Origin: Mycobacterium sp. AT1
GTDB taxonomy: Bacteria > Actinomycetota > Actinomycetes > Mycobacteriales > Mycobacteriaceae
Direction of reading: 5' to 3'
Assembly: GCF_002043095.1 (NCBI RefSeq)
Contig: NZ_MVOC01000013.1
Location: 1 to 64,000 of the forward strand
DNA: 64,000 bases
Below, piece after piece: positions 62,352 to 64,000 of the stretch. Numbering within the stretch: position 1 is the stretch's first letter; every line of letters begins with the position of its first letter. The translations under genes were made by a program, and so were the position numbers. The notes under the pieces were generated by a model. It was not told the DNA's origin. It saw nothing but the letters and a program-made list of their open reading frames with translations, and searched no databases.

Positions 62352-64000
<1,649 letters not shown>

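Overview
The window is high-GC chromosomal DNA of a mycobacterium, most likely a fast-growing environmental Mycolicibacterium. The evidence is protein families that are typical of or confined to mycobacteria and close relatives (DUF3556, DUF5302, an F420-dependent PPOX-type enzyme, an MMPL transporter, an MPT70-like fasciclin lipoprotein-type antigen, a degenerate WS/DGAT protein), a KstR-type operator, many GTG starts and 4-base ATGA/GTGA gene overlaps. I see no rRNA, tRNA, insertion sequence, prophage or CRISPR array. Both ends cut through genes.

Layout. 0-1.3 kb: the end of a secreted-protein gene facing a DUF1059 / HhH-GPD repair pair. 1.36-8.9 kb: a LytS-type sensor kinase and LytTR regulator overlapping two sodium:solute symporter units (each a small membrane subunit plus a transporter), then an MFS exporter. 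8.9-20.3 kb: an IclR-controlled catabolic cluster (TIM-barrel/U32-like protein, acylating acetaldehyde dehydrogenase, 4-hydroxy-2-oxo acid aldolase, APC permease, TetR regulator, aminobutyraldehyde-type dehydrogenase, small alpha/beta-barrel protein, FAD oxidoreductase, pentonate-type IlvD dehydratase). The enzymes can be ordered as dehydratase, aldolase, acyl-CoA-forming dehydrogenase. 20.3-31 kb: housekeeping and envelope genes, including two paralogous methyltransferases around DUF1697, a sirtuin, and an MMPL-TetR-methyltransferase operon with a clear operator.

31-31.6 kb: a tandem duplication of an unrecognised microprotein gene with its upstream region. 31.6-36.8 kb: lipid and acyl-CoA genes (nitronate monooxygenase-like, 3-hydroxyacyl-CoA dehydrogenase, acyl-CoA racemase, PaaG-like crotonase, MFS exporter). 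36.8-40.4 kb: CPBP protease, epimerase, gamma carbonic anhydrase, AzlCD.

40.4-49.2 kb is the most notable region. It holds an MHS-family acid transporter, an FCD-type GntR regulator, and a B12-dependent acyl-CoA mutase operon (small subunit, acyl-CoA ligase, MeaB-type GTPase, large subunit), followed by a CysG-type uroporphyrinogen-III methyltransferase. The large subunit carries the Ile/Asp pair known from 2-hydroxyisobutyryl-CoA mutase rather than the residues of methylmalonyl- or isobutyryl-CoA mutase. Five copies of an operator, core ATGGT-n3/4-ACCAC followed by GGT, lie upstream of the transporter (two), the regulator, the mutase operon and the CysG gene. This suggests one regulon for uptake, activation and rearrangement of a branched hydroxy acid together with supply of the corrin precursor.

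49.2-64 kb: GlxA-type AraC regulator and divergent MFS transporter; fasciclin protein; a thiolase, enoyl-CoA hydratase and acyl-CoA dehydrogenase operon divergent from a GntR regulator; DUF3556 membrane protein behind a KstR box; an autoregulated TetR gene; WS/DGAT-like protein; SDR; AraC regulator; and an LLM flavin monooxygenase with its flavin reductase, which runs off the window.
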